A DNA stretch of 64,000 bases from Sphingobacteriales bacterium (lineage in GTDB: Bacteria; Bacteroidota; Bacteroidia; Chitinophagales; Chitinophagaceae), in contig JADJGB010000008.1 in NCBI GenBank assembly GCA_016708305.1, positions 620,001 to 684,000 of the forward strand, read 5' to 3'. The notes under the pieces are model-generated. The model was not told the origin of the DNA and ran no database searches. It was given only the letters and a program-made list of their open reading frames with translations. The position numbers were made by a program, and so were the translations under genes. Positions 22,980 to 32,955 of this stretch are shown piece after piece; the first letter of the stretch is position 1; each line of letters begins with the position of its first letter.

Positions 22980-24257
22980 TTATAACCCGGGATAAAGAGG
23001 GAATTTCTGCATAAAATCTTTTACATTATTTCTCACAGTTTCAATCACTGATTCATTATCCACATTCATCAGCACTTTATCTATCAAATCAACAATTTCC
23101 ACCACGTCATTTTCCTTCAATCCTCTTGTAGTGACTGCCGGCACTCCCACGCGTATTCCTGAAGTTACAAACGGAGATTTGTCATCAAAAGGAACTGCAT
23201 TTTTATTCAGGGTGATATGGGCTTTATCAAGCGTTTCCTGTGCTTTTTTACCCGTAAGGTTTTTATTACGCAGGTCAATCAGCATCAGATGATTGTCAGT
23301 ACCGCCACTAATGATATTATATCCTTTATCCACAAATGCTTTGGCCATTGCCTGTGCATTGGCAATTATTTGCCTGCCATAAACTGTAAAATCATCACTT
23401 AAAATTTCACCAAAAGCCACTGCTTTGGATGCAATAATGTGCTCCAATGGGCCACCCTGCATACCGGGGAAAACAGCCAGATCAAGTAATTGGCTCATTG
23501 TACGGGTATTCCCCTTCGGGTCTTTCAATCCCCAGGGATTTTCAAAATCGTGGCGCAGCATGATGATGCCGCCTCTTGGCCCGCGAAGCGTTTTATGGGT
23601 GGTACTGCTCACGATATGACAATGCTCAAACGGGTCATTCAGCAATCCTTTAGCAATCAGGCCTGCCGGATGCGCAATATCTGCAAAAACAATTGCTCCG
23701 ATTTTATCTGCTACTTCACGAATACGGGCATAATCCCAGTCGCGGCTATAGGCAGATGCTCCGCAAATAATCATTTTGGGCTTTTCGGCCAACACTTTAG
23801 CTTCTAAGTCGTCATAATCCACTGTTCCGGTTTCTTTGCCTACACCATATGCAATAACCTGATAATGCTTTCCACTAAAATTTACCGGGCTGCCGTGAGT
23901 AAGATGGCCGCCCATACTCAGGTTAAGTCCCATTATTTTATCGCCGGGATTTAGTGCTGCAAAAAATACGGCAGCATTTGCCTGAGCGCCACTATGCGGC
24001 TGCACATTGGCCCAACTGCAATTAAAAATTTCTTTCAACCGGTCAATGGCCAGTTGTTCTATTTCGTCCACCACTTCGCAACCGCCATAATATCTTTTTT
24101 TCGGATAGCCTTCGGCATATTTATTGGTCGGGCAGGTGCCCATTGCTTCCATTACCTGCAGAGATACAAAATTTTCGGAGGCAATAAGTTCAATACCATT
24201 GCGCTGGCGTTCCAACTCTTTATTGATTAAGCTAAATAATTGTTCATCTCTTTTCAT
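22980..24257 (-). CDS. glyA: Serine hydroxymethyltransferase
   Basis: 425-residue PLP enzyme converting serine and tetrahydrofolate to glycine and methylene-tetrahydrofolate. Diagnostic segments are ELIASENFVSLQVMEAMGT, NKYAEGYPKKRYYGGCE, VQPHSGAQANAAVFFA, FADIAHPAGLIA and the PLP-lysine motif SSTTHKTLRGPRGG near residue 235. Full length and intact. It supplies one-carbon units, metabolically linked to the folate genes at the left of the window although not in their operon. Confidence 0.96.
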   Translation of the reverse strand: MKRDEQLFSLINKELERQRNGIELIASENFVSLQVMEAMGTCPTNKYAEGYPKKRYYGGCEVVDEIEQLAIDRLKEIFNCSWANVQPHSGAQANAAVFFAALNPGDKIMGLNLSMGGHLTHGSPVNFSGKHYQVIAYGVGKETGTVDYDDLEAKVLAEKPKMIICGASAYSRDWDYARIREVADKIGAIVFADIAHPAGLIAKGLLNDPFEHCHIVSSTTHKTLRGPRGGIIMLRHDFENPWGLKDPKGNTRTMSQLLDLAVFPGMQGGPLEHIIASKAVAFGEILSDDFTVYGRQIIANAQAMAKAFVDKGYNIISGGTDNHLMLIDLRNKNLTGKKAQETLDKAHITLNKNAVPFDDKSPFVTSGIRVGVPAVTTRGLKENDVVEIVDLIDKVLMNVDNESVIETVRNNVKDFMQKFPLYPGL

Positions 24258-24479
24258 AAAAAATATTTTTTATTAATAATATGACGGTAGAAACCACAAA
24301 ATTAAGGGTATGTACCATACAGGACGGATAACCTGCCTATTATTTTTGCATTATCGATAATTAAAATGAATAAACCCCAATGCATGACAAATAAAAGAAA
24401 TTTCATGCATCCAAATTACATTATGTTAAAATCAATTATTTATTGCCTTATCTTTAATCAGTTATTAGAAGAATTTAAA

Positions 24480-25106
24480 ATGTTTCAAACCAATTCAAAT
24501 ATTTCACTGAGTTCAAATACTCCTGATGATTTTATAAAAGCAATTTTAAGTAATTGTACCTCCTTCAAATTATCAAAGAGTGAATTTATTTTGAAAAAGG
24601 GTGATGCCCAAAGTAAATTTTATTACGTTCAGAAAGGATTGCTAAGGTATTATTCGATTGACGAAAAAGGGAAAGAACATATTTTGCAATTTGCTCCCGA
24701 GGGTTGGTTTATCAGCGACAGGCAGAGCGCCTGCCTCAACTTGAAGTCCGATTTTTTTATTGATGCGCTTGAAGACAGTGAGTTGATGATAATCAATGAA
24801 GCCTACATCATAAACCTCACTAAAAGCAATCAGGAGTTTCTGGAACTCAATAACAGATTGTTACAAAATCATATAAGACAATTGCAAAATAGAATTAATC
24901 AGTTATTGAGTTACACGGCAGAGGAGCGATATCTTGAATTTGTAAAAACCTATCCGGATATTTTGCTTCGTGTTCCGCAATGGATGGTTGCGTCTTACTT
25001 AGGTATTACGCCTGAAAGCCTTAGCCGTGTAAGAAAGGAACTGGCCGAAAGAAATCAGAAGAAAGAAAAAGAGCAGCCGATTATATTGATTTCAGATAAT
25101 CAATAA
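24480..25106 (+). CDS. Crp/Fnr family transcriptional regulator
   Basis: 208 residues from the ATG at 24480. An in-frame ATG at 24366 would add an unconserved, hydrophobic leader. The N-terminal cyclic-nucleotide-binding fold shows ILKKGDAQSKFYYVQKGLLR and HILQFAPEGWFISDR, and a winged helix follows (VPQWMVASYLGITPESLSRV). The beta-barrel lacks the full cAMP-contact set, and the family in Bacteroidota rarely has a known ligand. The 3' end overlaps the convergent nucleotidase gene by 26 bases. Confidence 0.85.
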   Translation: MFQTNSNISLSSNTPDDFIKAILSNCTSFKLSKSEFILKKGDAQSKFYYVQKGLLRYYSIDEKGKEHILQFAPEGWFISDRQSACLNLKSDFFIDALEDSELMIINEAYIINLTKSNQEFLELNNRLLQNHIRQLQNRINQLLSYTAEERYLEFVKTYPDILLRVPQWMVASYLGITPESLSRVRKELAERNQKKEKEQPIILISDNQ

Positions 25107-26607
25107 TAGCCAGCCTAATATCACGGCGTAAATCATTTCCCTCCGGTTTCGAATACATTTTGATAATGCCCGGATTGTCTTTGGTTAAAAAGCCCATATT
25201 GGCCTCGCCGCCTGTCATCAAAAAGTCAGACAACGCCACATGATAAACTTTATCGGGATGTATGGGTTCACCTTTCAGTTTCCACACTCCGTTATCATAT
25301 TTTAATGATGAAGAATATTGCAAAAAACCTCCGGTACCCAGGTTGGTTTTTCCAACGTCCAAAACCTGATTAAGCAATCTCCCTTTCATATCCACCTCCT
25401 GAATGAAACCGCCGTAAGGCAAAGCACGGATAACATCATATTGCGTAACCGGAATTGGCAAAACGTCATCAACACGTATAGAACCCGAATTCATCAATGC
25501 CAAATCAGCATCGGGAGCGGCCTTTTCCATTGCTGCCACAATATATTGGGTAAGATTGGTTGTTGTTGCTCTGATAAAAATTTCTCTTCCTTCAAGTGCC
25601 TCGCCTTTGTTAAGCACTACTTCTGCAGCATCAAAGCCAAGCGAGGCATAGTTTTCATTGGCAATGTTCACCCATTTTGAAACAACCTGTGTAGTAGCGG
25701 CATCCAGAGCAAAACTGGTATCTATCATCACTAATTTTGGTTCTACAGATGTGGTCTTCTTTTTTTTGTCAATTGTCAGGTAGTTTACATAAGCCGATTT
25801 AGCATTGGCGTACGCCTTAGTAATATAGATATTCCCAACTTTTTTGAAACGCATATCATGCTCATGCCCACCCATTATTAATGCCAGTTGAGGAATCCTC
25901 CTTGCAAGAATACTGTCTTCCTCCACTTCAAGGTGAGTGATGGCGACAACCGCATCGCAACTGTCTTTAATTTTGGCAAAAAGGCTGTCGGCGGTTTGCA
26001 AAACATCGGTGTAATAAACATATTCTGCTTTGTTAAAAGGAATATTTAATCCTATGAAACCAATTCTTGCCCTTGTTCCATCTGCATCAGAAAAATCCAT
26101 ATACCGTGTTTGAGGAAATGGAGTGGTGTTGCCATCAGTGGTTTTTGCAAAGGGCTTTATTCCATCCTTTGTTTTATGAAAAGTATTTGAAGAAATCCAT
26201 TGAAACTGCGATTCGTTGATGCGACTCTGCAATTCATTTTCAGAGATGTCAAACTCATGATTGCCAAAAACGGCTAAATCCATTCCGGAGGCATTAAAAG
26301 ACTCCACCATTTGACGACCCCGGATACGCTGACCTTCATACTTCAGGCTATTATACACGGAAGGACTTACAAAATCACCGGCAATTAATAATAGTGTATT
26401 TGGGTTTTTTTGCTTTTCTTCTTTTTTCAAAGTAGCCACTCTCGCTACTCCGCCGACTTTTCCTCCCTCAAGCGGCGCTATTTCATACACATCATTGATT
26501 TGTACAAAAGTAACCGTCAACTTTCCATCGTCTTTGGTTCCTGCTTTTCGTGTAGCAATACAGGAAACTAATAGGTTTATCCCAACTATAAAAAATAAAA
26601 ATCTCAT
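25081..26607 (-). CDS. 5'-nucleotidase/UshA-type metallophosphatase lipoprotein
   Basis: 508 residues. The lipoprotein signal is MRFLFFIVGINLLVSCIATR. A calcineurin-like metallophosphatase domain follows (FVQINDVYEIAPL, IAGDFVSPSV, AVFGNHEFDI, THLEVEEDSI and IMGGHEHDM metal-ligand blocks). The C-terminal 5'-nucleotidase domain has NSGSIRVDDV and IRALPYGGFIQEVDMKG. It probably hydrolyses nucleotides or similar phosphoesters at the cell surface or in the periplasm for nucleoside or phosphate recovery. Convergent with, and overlapping, the Crp-family gene. Confidence 0.88.
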   Translation of the reverse strand: MRFLFFIVGINLLVSCIATRKAGTKDDGKLTVTFVQINDVYEIAPLEGGKVGGVARVATLKKEEKQKNPNTLLLIAGDFVSPSVYNSLKYEGQRIRGRQMVESFNASGMDLAVFGNHEFDISENELQSRINESQFQWISSNTFHKTKDGIKPFAKTTDGNTTPFPQTRYMDFSDADGTRARIGFIGLNIPFNKAEYVYYTDVLQTADSLFAKIKDSCDAVVAITHLEVEEDSILARRIPQLALIMGGHEHDMRFKKVGNIYITKAYANAKSAYVNYLTIDKKKKTTSVEPKLVMIDTSFALDAATTQVVSKWVNIANENYASLGFDAAEVVLNKGEALEGREIFIRATTTNLTQYIVAAMEKAAPDADLALMNSGSIRVDDVLPIPVTQYDVIRALPYGGFIQEVDMKGRLLNQVLDVGKTNLGTGGFLQYSSSLKYDNGVWKLKGEPIHPDKVYHVALSDFLMTGGEANMGFLTKDNPGIIKMYSKPEGNDLRRDIRLAIIDYLKSI

Positions 26608-26654
26608 ACAGCAAAAATTTACAGGTATTAAAAAAATAAAACACCCCGAAAATA

Positions 26655-28307
26655 CTAAGATGCTACATTTTCATTCTTAAAGGTTGTTTTTAAAACCATT
26701 TCGGACACTCTTCTTCCTGTTTCAGCAGCGCCATTCATAAATCCCTGAAACTCCGAACTGCAATGCTCGCCTGCAAAAAAGAAATTACCTATCGGTTGCA
26801 TTTCCAGTCCTGAGATGGTTGTCCATTGACCTACTTTGTAGCAACTGTAACTACCTTTTGAAAAAGGAAAGTCAATCCAGTTTACAAATACATGTTTACC
26901 CAAATATTTTTCTTTTGAATGGATAAATATTTTGTCCAGCTCTGACACAAACCCGTTGACCTTTTCCTCTGGAAGTTCAGTTTTCCATACATGATCGGTA
27001 GGAGCCATTTTATTCTTGAAGGACAGGGCATCCAAACCCATTGAATATTTTCCGCCAAAATAACCGACATAGGCTCCCTTGCTGTTATTTTCTGTTTTGT
27101 TATAGCTGCTGTCCCAGCCGTTTACAATATCTATATGATATAAGTATCCCATTGCCTTGTTTTTATCGTTGGACCAAGGGGTGCCCTCATAACCCAAAAC
27201 CAATTTGGTATTCATTCCGTATCCTAATTCATCAATACATTTTCTTTTTTGGGAAGAAATGTTATGAAGTTCAAGATTAATTTTACGTAAAATCGTAAAA
27301 GGAATGGTGCAAACAATACTTCGTGCTTTTACCTCTTTATTGTTTTTAAATCTGATTGTATAAGTATCGTCATTGTTTTCGGAAACAGCCTCTACCTCAT
27401 GTTTCTTCTCTATTTTTTCCTCACCTATTTTTTTTATCAATCCTTCAATAATTTTGGAATTACCGCCTTTAATTCTGAAACGTTCATCGCTATCTCCAAA
27501 AACTTTAAAACCCTCTCCGGTATCCGTATCAATCATGTCAAGAAAATTGATGGTGGACTGCTCTTCGCAATCCAGTCCGTATTCGGCAATGAAAGCCGCT
27601 GTAAAAAGTTCTTTGAGCCAACCGGCACATTTCAGCGAATTGAAATAATCTGACAATGGCGTATTATCTAACCTTTGGGCATCAGGTGTGTCATAGTTTT
27701 CTCCGAGAGAAATTCTGTCCTTTGCAATTTTTCCGGTAATTTTTTTAAATTCTGTGATTATTTCCCTCTCACTGATTTTCCGATTGTCAAAGAAATAAAT
27801 ATCCTTTATCAGATTTTTGGATTTTTGTTCTGCTTCCAAATCCAGTAACTCCAGATTAAATTCTTTGGCAAGTGAAAGCATGTCTTCGTGCGATGAATCA
27901 ATAAAGTCGCCGCCAAATTCGGGGAAAATGCCTAATCCGAGCGAGTCGTTATAGTGGGTAAGTATTCTGCCACCCAGACGGCTATGCGCTTCAAAGATTT
28001 TAAAATTCAGGTTTGAGGGAATTAAATGATTGGCACAATTTAAGCCGGCTATACCGCCTCCCAGAATGGCAACATCGAGAATATTGTCAGGGGTTTCTTT
28101 TCTTACCGTTCTACAGGAAGATAAAGTAGTCGGCAGATTGAAAACCACAGCTGCCCCAATTGCTGCTTTTGTGGTATCACTAATAAAATTTCTTCTGTTG
28201 ATGAAATTAAGACCATTTTTTTCTTTTGAAATTATGGATTCCTTTTTTAATTCAATGTTCAAAGAAGCCATGAGTTGGCTAACCAAACTGTTTTTGGGTT
28301 TCTTCAT
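26655..28307 (-). CDS. FAD-dependent amine oxidase family protein, exported
   Basis: 550 residues from the ATG at 28307 (MKKPKNSLVSQLMASL). An earlier in-frame ATG at 28364 is possible. A twin-arginine-like signal with NRRNFISDTTKAAIGAAVVF is placed unusually far in, near residues 37-56. The FAD-binding motif VAILGGGIAGLNCANHL then EAHSRLGGRI begins near residue 80, and the C-terminal FAD contact is FFAGEHCSSEFQGFMNGA. It belongs to the monoamine oxidase/phytoene-desaturase-like flavoproteins, which oxidise amines to imines. The actual substrate is unknown. Monocistronic. Confidence 0.85.
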   Translation of the reverse strand: MKKPKNSLVSQLMASLNIELKKESIISKEKNGLNFINRRNFISDTTKAAIGAAVVFNLPTTLSSCRTVRKETPDNILDVAILGGGIAGLNCANHLIPSNLNFKIFEAHSRLGGRILTHYNDSLGLGIFPEFGGDFIDSSHEDMLSLAKEFNLELLDLEAEQKSKNLIKDIYFFDNRKISEREIITEFKKITGKIAKDRISLGENYDTPDAQRLDNTPLSDYFNSLKCAGWLKELFTAAFIAEYGLDCEEQSTINFLDMIDTDTGEGFKVFGDSDERFRIKGGNSKIIEGLIKKIGEEKIEKKHEVEAVSENNDDTYTIRFKNNKEVKARSIVCTIPFTILRKINLELHNISSQKRKCIDELGYGMNTKLVLGYEGTPWSNDKNKAMGYLYHIDIVNGWDSSYNKTENNSKGAYVGYFGGKYSMGLDALSFKNKMAPTDHVWKTELPEEKVNGFVSELDKIFIHSKEKYLGKHVFVNWIDFPFSKGSYSCYKVGQWTTISGLEMQPIGNFFFAGEHCSSEFQGFMNGAAETGRRVSEMVLKTTFKNENVAS

Positions 28308-28527
28308 TTTGTATTTGTTTGATTTTAGATTGGATGAATTTACAGAAAAATTTGCAAACGCCACGGAAGCGAATCACTTTGTGGGTACATGGAATAAGGA
28401 AAGAGGCCACTAATGCACGATTTGAGGGCAAGTTTTACGGTGTTGCAGTCAGTCTTACAAAGGCAGATTCAAAGTATAAATATTAATATATAGATAAGTT
28501 TCGGCTCCAATATGCCAAAAACAAACA

Positions 28528-28557
28528 CAGGAGCCAAATGAGAACACCCGGCTCCTG
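28528..28557 (-). terminator. Terminator of the PEPCK gene
   Basis: Eight-bp hairpin CAGGAGCC/GGCTCCTG with a U-rich tail on the minus strand (bases 28517-28527), 58 bases beyond the PEPCK stop codon. Confidence 0.7.
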
Positions 28558-28614
28558 TAGTATTGCTAAATCAACAAAACAAAAAGGCAAACAATGTTAT
28601 CTAAAAACCAAACT

Positions 28615-30468
28615 TTATTCACTTTCAGGTTGAAGGCTCCATTTTTCTGGAGATCTCCAAAGCGCTGATAATAATAATTCTCTCATGTAGAAAAACTCTT
28701 TTGGAAGTTTATCATACATTTTTTCAAACAATTCTTCATGACCAAACATTTCCTGCTTCATTGGCTCTCTGTCGATGGTCATTATACTTGCAAACTGTTC
28801 TTCGCTGAAATCTAAGCCATCCCAGTTCAAGTCCTGATAGCGAGGCATCCAACCCAATGGGCTTTCTACAGCGCCTGCGCCACCATGCACACGGTTTACA
28901 ACCCACTGCAATACGCGTACATTTTGTCCAAATCCTGGCCAGATGAAGTTTCCGTCTTTATCTTTTCTAAACCAGTTTACGCTGAAAATACGGGGCGCAT
29001 TTGGCAAATCACGGCCAAAATCTAACCAATGGTTTACATAGTCGCCCATGTGGTATCCCATGAAAGGCAACATTGCAAACGGATCGCGACGTACTTTACC
29101 GATTTCTCCAAAAGCGGCCGCTGTCATTTCGCTACCCATTGTGCTGGCAAGGTAAACTCCAAAATTCCAGTTGAATGTTTGATATACCAAAGGTACTCCG
29201 GTGCTACGACGGCCTCCAAATATGAATGCTTCGATATGCACACCTTCGGGTTTATCCCAATCCGGGTCCAAAGCAGGGTTTAAGTATGCCGGAGCTGTAA
29301 ATCTTGAGTTGGGGTGCGCAGCGGGTTTGCCACTATTTTTGTCATAAGGCTGTCCGTGCCAGTCAATCAATCCGTCGGGAACTTCTTTTGTAAATCCTTC
29401 CCACCAAACATCACCGTCAGGCGTAATGGCTACGTTTGTAAAAATGGTATTTTCTTTTATAGAGGCAATAGCATTAGGGTTTGTTTTTTCGTTTGTACCC
29501 GGCGCTACTCCAAAATAACCGGCTTCGGGGTTAATGGCATATAATCCGCCATCTTTTCCTTTGTGAATCCATGCAATGTCATCACCTACTGTAGTTACTT
29601 TCCATCCTTCAAATTCTTTTGGAGGAATCATCATTGCAAAATTGGTTTTACCACAAGCGCTTGGGAAGGCTGCTGCCACATAAGTTTTTTCTTTTTTGGC
29701 ATTTTCTACACCCAAAATAAGCATGTGCTCGGCCAACCAGCCTTCTTCTCGTCCCATTACGGAGGCAATACGGAGGGCAAAACATTTTTTACCTAACAAA
29801 GCATTTCCACCATATCCGCTTCCATAAGATATAATCAGTCTTTCTTCGGGGAAGTGAGAAATGTATTTTACGGTAGGGTTGCATGGCCATTTGGCATCTT
29901 CCTGCCCTTCCTCCAATGGAGCACCGATGGTATGCAGACATTTTACATATCCTTTTTCATAAATATAAGGTAAAATATGAGCGCCCATTCTGGTCATTAT
30001 ACGCATGTTGGTTACAACATACTCAGAATCAGTGATTTCGATGCCATATCTTGAAAGGGGAGAACCAACAGGACCCATACAAAAAGGAATTATATACATT
30101 GTACGTCCTTTCATTGTGCCCTCTAACAGTTGGTTAAATATTTTCTTCATTTCATCCGGTGCCATCCAGTTGTTGGTAGGCCCAGCATCTTCTTTACGAC
30201 GGCTGCAAATAAATGTTTTGTCTTCTACACGTGCCACATCACTGGGGTCGCTAAAGCAGGCATAACTATTAGGGCGTTTTTCAGGATTCAGTTTAATGAA
30301 AGTGCCTTTATCCACTAATAATTGGCAAAGTTGGTTATATTCTTCTTCGGAGCCATCGCACCAGTGTACTTTTTCGGGTTTCAGGTATTGTTGCAAATCA
30401 TTAACCCAGGTTTCTAACTCTGTTTTAACGTCAATTGCTTGCTTGTAAGCCTTGTCTTGTTTTAGCAT
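28615..30468 (-). CDS. pckG: Phosphoenolpyruvate carboxykinase (GTP)
   Basis: 617-residue gluconeogenic enzyme converting oxaloacetate and GTP to phosphoenolpyruvate, CO2 and GDP. Clear GTP-type marks are the kinase loop FPSACGKTNFAMM near residue 268, TVGDDIAWI, FGGRRSTGVPLVYQ and PFMGYHMGDYVNHWL. The full family length of about 600 residues is present. It is distinct from the ATP-dependent PckA found in many other Bacteroidota. Monocistronic with its own terminator. Confidence 0.95.
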   Translation of the reverse strand: MLKQDKAYKQAIDVKTELETWVNDLQQYLKPEKVHWCDGSEEEYNQLCQLLVDKGTFIKLNPEKRPNSYACFSDPSDVARVEDKTFICSRRKEDAGPTNNWMAPDEMKKIFNQLLEGTMKGRTMYIIPFCMGPVGSPLSRYGIEITDSEYVVTNMRIMTRMGAHILPYIYEKGYVKCLHTIGAPLEEGQEDAKWPCNPTVKYISHFPEERLIISYGSGYGGNALLGKKCFALRIASVMGREEGWLAEHMLILGVENAKKEKTYVAAAFPSACGKTNFAMMIPPKEFEGWKVTTVGDDIAWIHKGKDGGLYAINPEAGYFGVAPGTNEKTNPNAIASIKENTIFTNVAITPDGDVWWEGFTKEVPDGLIDWHGQPYDKNSGKPAAHPNSRFTAPAYLNPALDPDWDKPEGVHIEAFIFGGRRSTGVPLVYQTFNWNFGVYLASTMGSEMTAAAFGEIGKVRRDPFAMLPFMGYHMGDYVNHWLDFGRDLPNAPRIFSVNWFRKDKDGNFIWPGFGQNVRVLQWVVNRVHGGAGAVESPLGWMPRYQDLNWDGLDFSEEQFASIMTIDREPMKQEMFGHEELFEKMYDKLPKEFFYMRELLLSALWRSPEKWSLQPESE

Positions 30469-30567
30469 AACTTTTTATTTTTTATTTTATTAATCCTTTT
30501 TTGCTTTCATTTTGGCAGGCATGGGTACAAAGGTAAGCGGCCTTTTTGCAATGGCATTTGTTCTATA

Positions 30568-31512
30568 TCACTTGGTTATATGAGTTTTATCATAATTATG
30601 CGGCTTTTTGTTTTTCTGTTTTTGCCATTGGTCTTTAGGTTCAAAATAATGCCATAATAACGAAGAGATTTTGCGCGTGAGCACCCAAGCCTCATTTTGA
30701 TGAGTCCAGCGCTGATCTTTGTTATTCTTGGTAAATATACTCAAAATATAGGGCTGATGGGGCGCGTTTACTAATAAAATTTCATTTCGGTTTTGGTTAA
30801 TGCAGCCGTTTTTGCTAAACACTTCAATATAGGGTGGAATAACCGAAATGGCTTCGTTTTCATCCCAATAGTTCCGCCCTAAGCATCGCATCATTCTTTC
30901 TGACATGGAGGGAGAAATTATTTGGTTATTGTACATTTTTTCAAAAATTGAAGCCATTTCGTATGGTGTGGTTTGCCCCCAGCCATAAATTTTTCGCATG
31001 TTATCCCGACCTTGAGTTCTGGAGTTTACTCGGGTATTTTTGTAGCCCATGCTATCTAATATTTCATTAATTCGGATACCGGTACCGGCTAATTTTTGCA
31101 ACCATAAACTGGCTGTGTTGTCGCTGGTGGTAAGCATGAGCATGATAAGTTTTTTCAACCTGATTTGGCCACCGTCTTTAAACTCACCCAGTATATCTTC
31201 TCCGGGATAAAGGAGAGAGTCTTTATACCAATAGGTAAATGTAGAATCGTAGGAAAATTCATTTTTGTGCAACTTATCGAGTATCCCAATCAGGATAGGC
31301 ACTTTTACAATGCTGGCAGTAGCGAAAACAGTATCAGCATTGATGGCAACTGTTTTACCGGTTTTAAGGCTCTTAACAAAAATTCCTATGTCGCCACTGA
31401 AACCTACAATTTCTTTTTGCAATAGTTTTTCCAGTTTTTTATCGGGTTTTTGACCGAAGGAAAATATTCCCATTATGCAAATAAAAAGCAACAAGCCAAT
31501 TCGTTTTATCAT
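30568..31512 (-). CDS. Class A beta-lactamase-fold serine hydrolase
   Basis: 314 residues, with a Sec signal (MIKRIGLLLFICIMGIFSFG). The active-site motif SxxK is Ser67-Lys70 in TASIVKVP, and SDN is in MLTTSDNTASLWL. The third motif reads KNG (FSKNGCINQ) instead of KTG, and no Glu of the usual omega-loop ExxxN is obvious. These changes suggest a peptidase or esterase-like relative, not an efficient antibiotic-hydrolysing enzyme. This is inference from motifs only. Located in the periplasm or envelope. Confidence 0.8.
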   Translation of the reverse strand: MIKRIGLLLFICIMGIFSFGQKPDKKLEKLLQKEIVGFSGDIGIFVKSLKTGKTVAINADTVFATASIVKVPILIGILDKLHKNEFSYDSTFTYWYKDSLLYPGEDILGEFKDGGQIRLKKLIMLMLTTSDNTASLWLQKLAGTGIRINEILDSMGYKNTRVNSRTQGRDNMRKIYGWGQTTPYEMASIFEKMYNNQIISPSMSERMMRCLGRNYWDENEAISVIPPYIEVFSKNGCINQNRNEILLVNAPHQPYILSIFTKNNKDQRWTHQNEAWVLTRKISSLLWHYFEPKDQWQKQKNKKPHNYDKTHITK

Positions 31513-31573
31513 CTTTAGGTTTTTAGATATAACGAAGTTAAGAAAATGATATTGTGTTTTGAATGGCTATGTT

Positions 31574-32290
31574 TTAGCTACGAACGGTAACATGAAAGCA
31601 TCTTTGCTTGCTTTCTTTGATAAAATAGATTTTACCTTTTTTCTGAAAATCGGAAAGTATATTGTACAATGCGTTTTCAAGGCGGGGGTTTTCGGCTCTT
31701 TTATTGTTAAACCTGATGTAAGAGGCATCAAAAGAAGCGCCATAGTTATGAGAACTTACGCTGTTTTTTGCATTAACATTTACCTTTCGCAACGATTTTT
31801 GATCGTGAAGTGTGCGTGTTATGGAGGTTACGGTAAATGTGCTTTTTGTTCTATTGTAAAACTGATGTGCAATTTCGTTTAAAACCTTATTAGCTGCCGG
31901 TACCAGATAGGGTTTGCTGTGTGTAAGCTTATGGATGGTGCATCCCTTGTTGCATTTAGTGGCACTCAGTTTCTTATTGGTTACAAGTTTTTTTACATCG
32001 GCACCATTTTTTACAGGCGACAAGCCGAATCCTTTGGCTGTTTCAAGATGTGAATTATAATTGGCTGTTTTAGCGGTTTCTTTTTTCTTCGTTCCTCTTA
32101 CCTTAGCGTTTTTTGCTCTTTTATTTACCTTAAATTTATTAGTAGTTTTCACATTTGAACGTGCAGAATGTTTGACAGGCGCTTTATTTACAGATTTTGC
32201 AGATGGCTCTATGTCATTTGCTCCCAAAAATAATGGTACGAGCAAGAATCCCAACAGGGTCTTTGGTAATAATCTTAAAAACATATCCAT
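31574..32290 (-). CDS. DUF5715 family protein, M15-like peptidase fold
   Basis: 238 residues from the ATG at 32290, chosen because a hydrophobic signal segment (MDMFLRLLPKTLLGFLLVPL) follows directly. A Lys/Ala/Asn-rich low-complexity linker precedes the domain. The C-terminal domain has TVTSITRTLHDQKSLRKVN and SVSSHNYGASFDASYIRF, resembling the SxTRT...SxHxxGxAxD pattern of D-Ala-D-Ala carboxypeptidases of the M15/VanY type. A cell-wall role is likely; activity is not shown. Standing alone between the serine hydrolase and a response regulator, all on the minus strand. Confidence 0.75.
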   Translation of the reverse strand: MDMFLRLLPKTLLGFLLVPLFLGANDIEPSAKSVNKAPVKHSARSNVKTTNKFKVNKRAKNAKVRGTKKKETAKTANYNSHLETAKGFGLSPVKNGADVKKLVTNKKLSATKCNKGCTIHKLTHSKPYLVPAANKVLNEIAHQFYNRTKSTFTVTSITRTLHDQKSLRKVNVNAKNSVSSHNYGASFDASYIRFNNKRAENPRLENALYNILSDFQKKGKIYFIKESKQRCFHVTVRS

Positions 32291-32339
32291 TCTAAATTTA
32301 TATCCAAGCCAAAGATACAAATTATTTTATATCAATTGT

Positions 32340-32810
32340 TCATGATAATAAATTCTGCCGCAAAAGAAATTCCATTTGTTCATTCATTTCAATAAGTTTC
32401 TCCGTCAATTCTTTTTTAGACTTTTTAAGTGCATAAATTTCGAGCGCACCATCAATAATCTGTTGTAATTCTTCCTCATTCCAGGGTTTCTGAATGTATT
32501 TATAAATACTTCCTTTGTTGATTGCCGCAATCACTGCATCCATATCGGCATAGCCGGTTAGCAAAATACGTGGCGGATCGGGATAGAACGGAATAATTGA
32601 CTCCAGAAACTCAACTCCGGTAGTTTCGGGCATCCGTTGGTCTGTAATTATGACATGAATTTCATTTTTATCAAGAATATTTTTACCCTCATCTGCACTA
32701 ATTGCCGTAAAAACGTTATAAATTCGCCTGAAACTTGCCCTGAACGAATTCAAATTGTGAATTTCATCATCGATATATAATATATTTGAAAATGTTTTCG
32801 TATTGTTCAT
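32340..32810 (-). CDS. Response regulator (receiver domain with helical tail)
   Basis: 156 residues: a CheY-like receiver with acidic pair in LYIDDEIHN, phospho-Asp in VIITDQRMPE near residue 56, Lys in YIQKPWNEEEL near 107, then a short coiled-coil tail with no output domain. About 60% of its receiver residues, by eye, match the receiver of the hybrid kinase at 36959 (both contain LNSFxAxFRR, VFTAISA, DQRMPE and KPWNE). It is transcribed divergently from the ThiF-like gene with 145 bases between, so it probably belongs to the same signalling module. Confidence 0.88.
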   Translation of the reverse strand: MNNTKTFSNILYIDDEIHNLNSFRASFRRIYNVFTAISADEGKNILDKNEIHVIITDQRMPETTGVEFLESIIPFYPDPPRILLTGYADMDAVIAAINKGSIYKYIQKPWNEEELQQIIDGALEIYALKKSKKELTEKLIEMNEQMEFLLRQNLLS

Positions 32811-32955
32811 TAAACCAAAATTTGCTTATGATTTAATAGACCCTAAAGTACTATCTATTTAGTTATAAAATTAGTGATTATTAAGGTTATTTAATAAGCC
32901 TTGAGTAAAATTATTATGATCTGCCCTTACTTAAATAAAATATCAATAAATAAAC

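Noticed and set aside
30568..31512. Beta-lactamase conferring resistance
   Set aside because: KTG is replaced by KNG and the omega-loop Glu is not apparent, so I list it only as a serine hydrolase of that fold.
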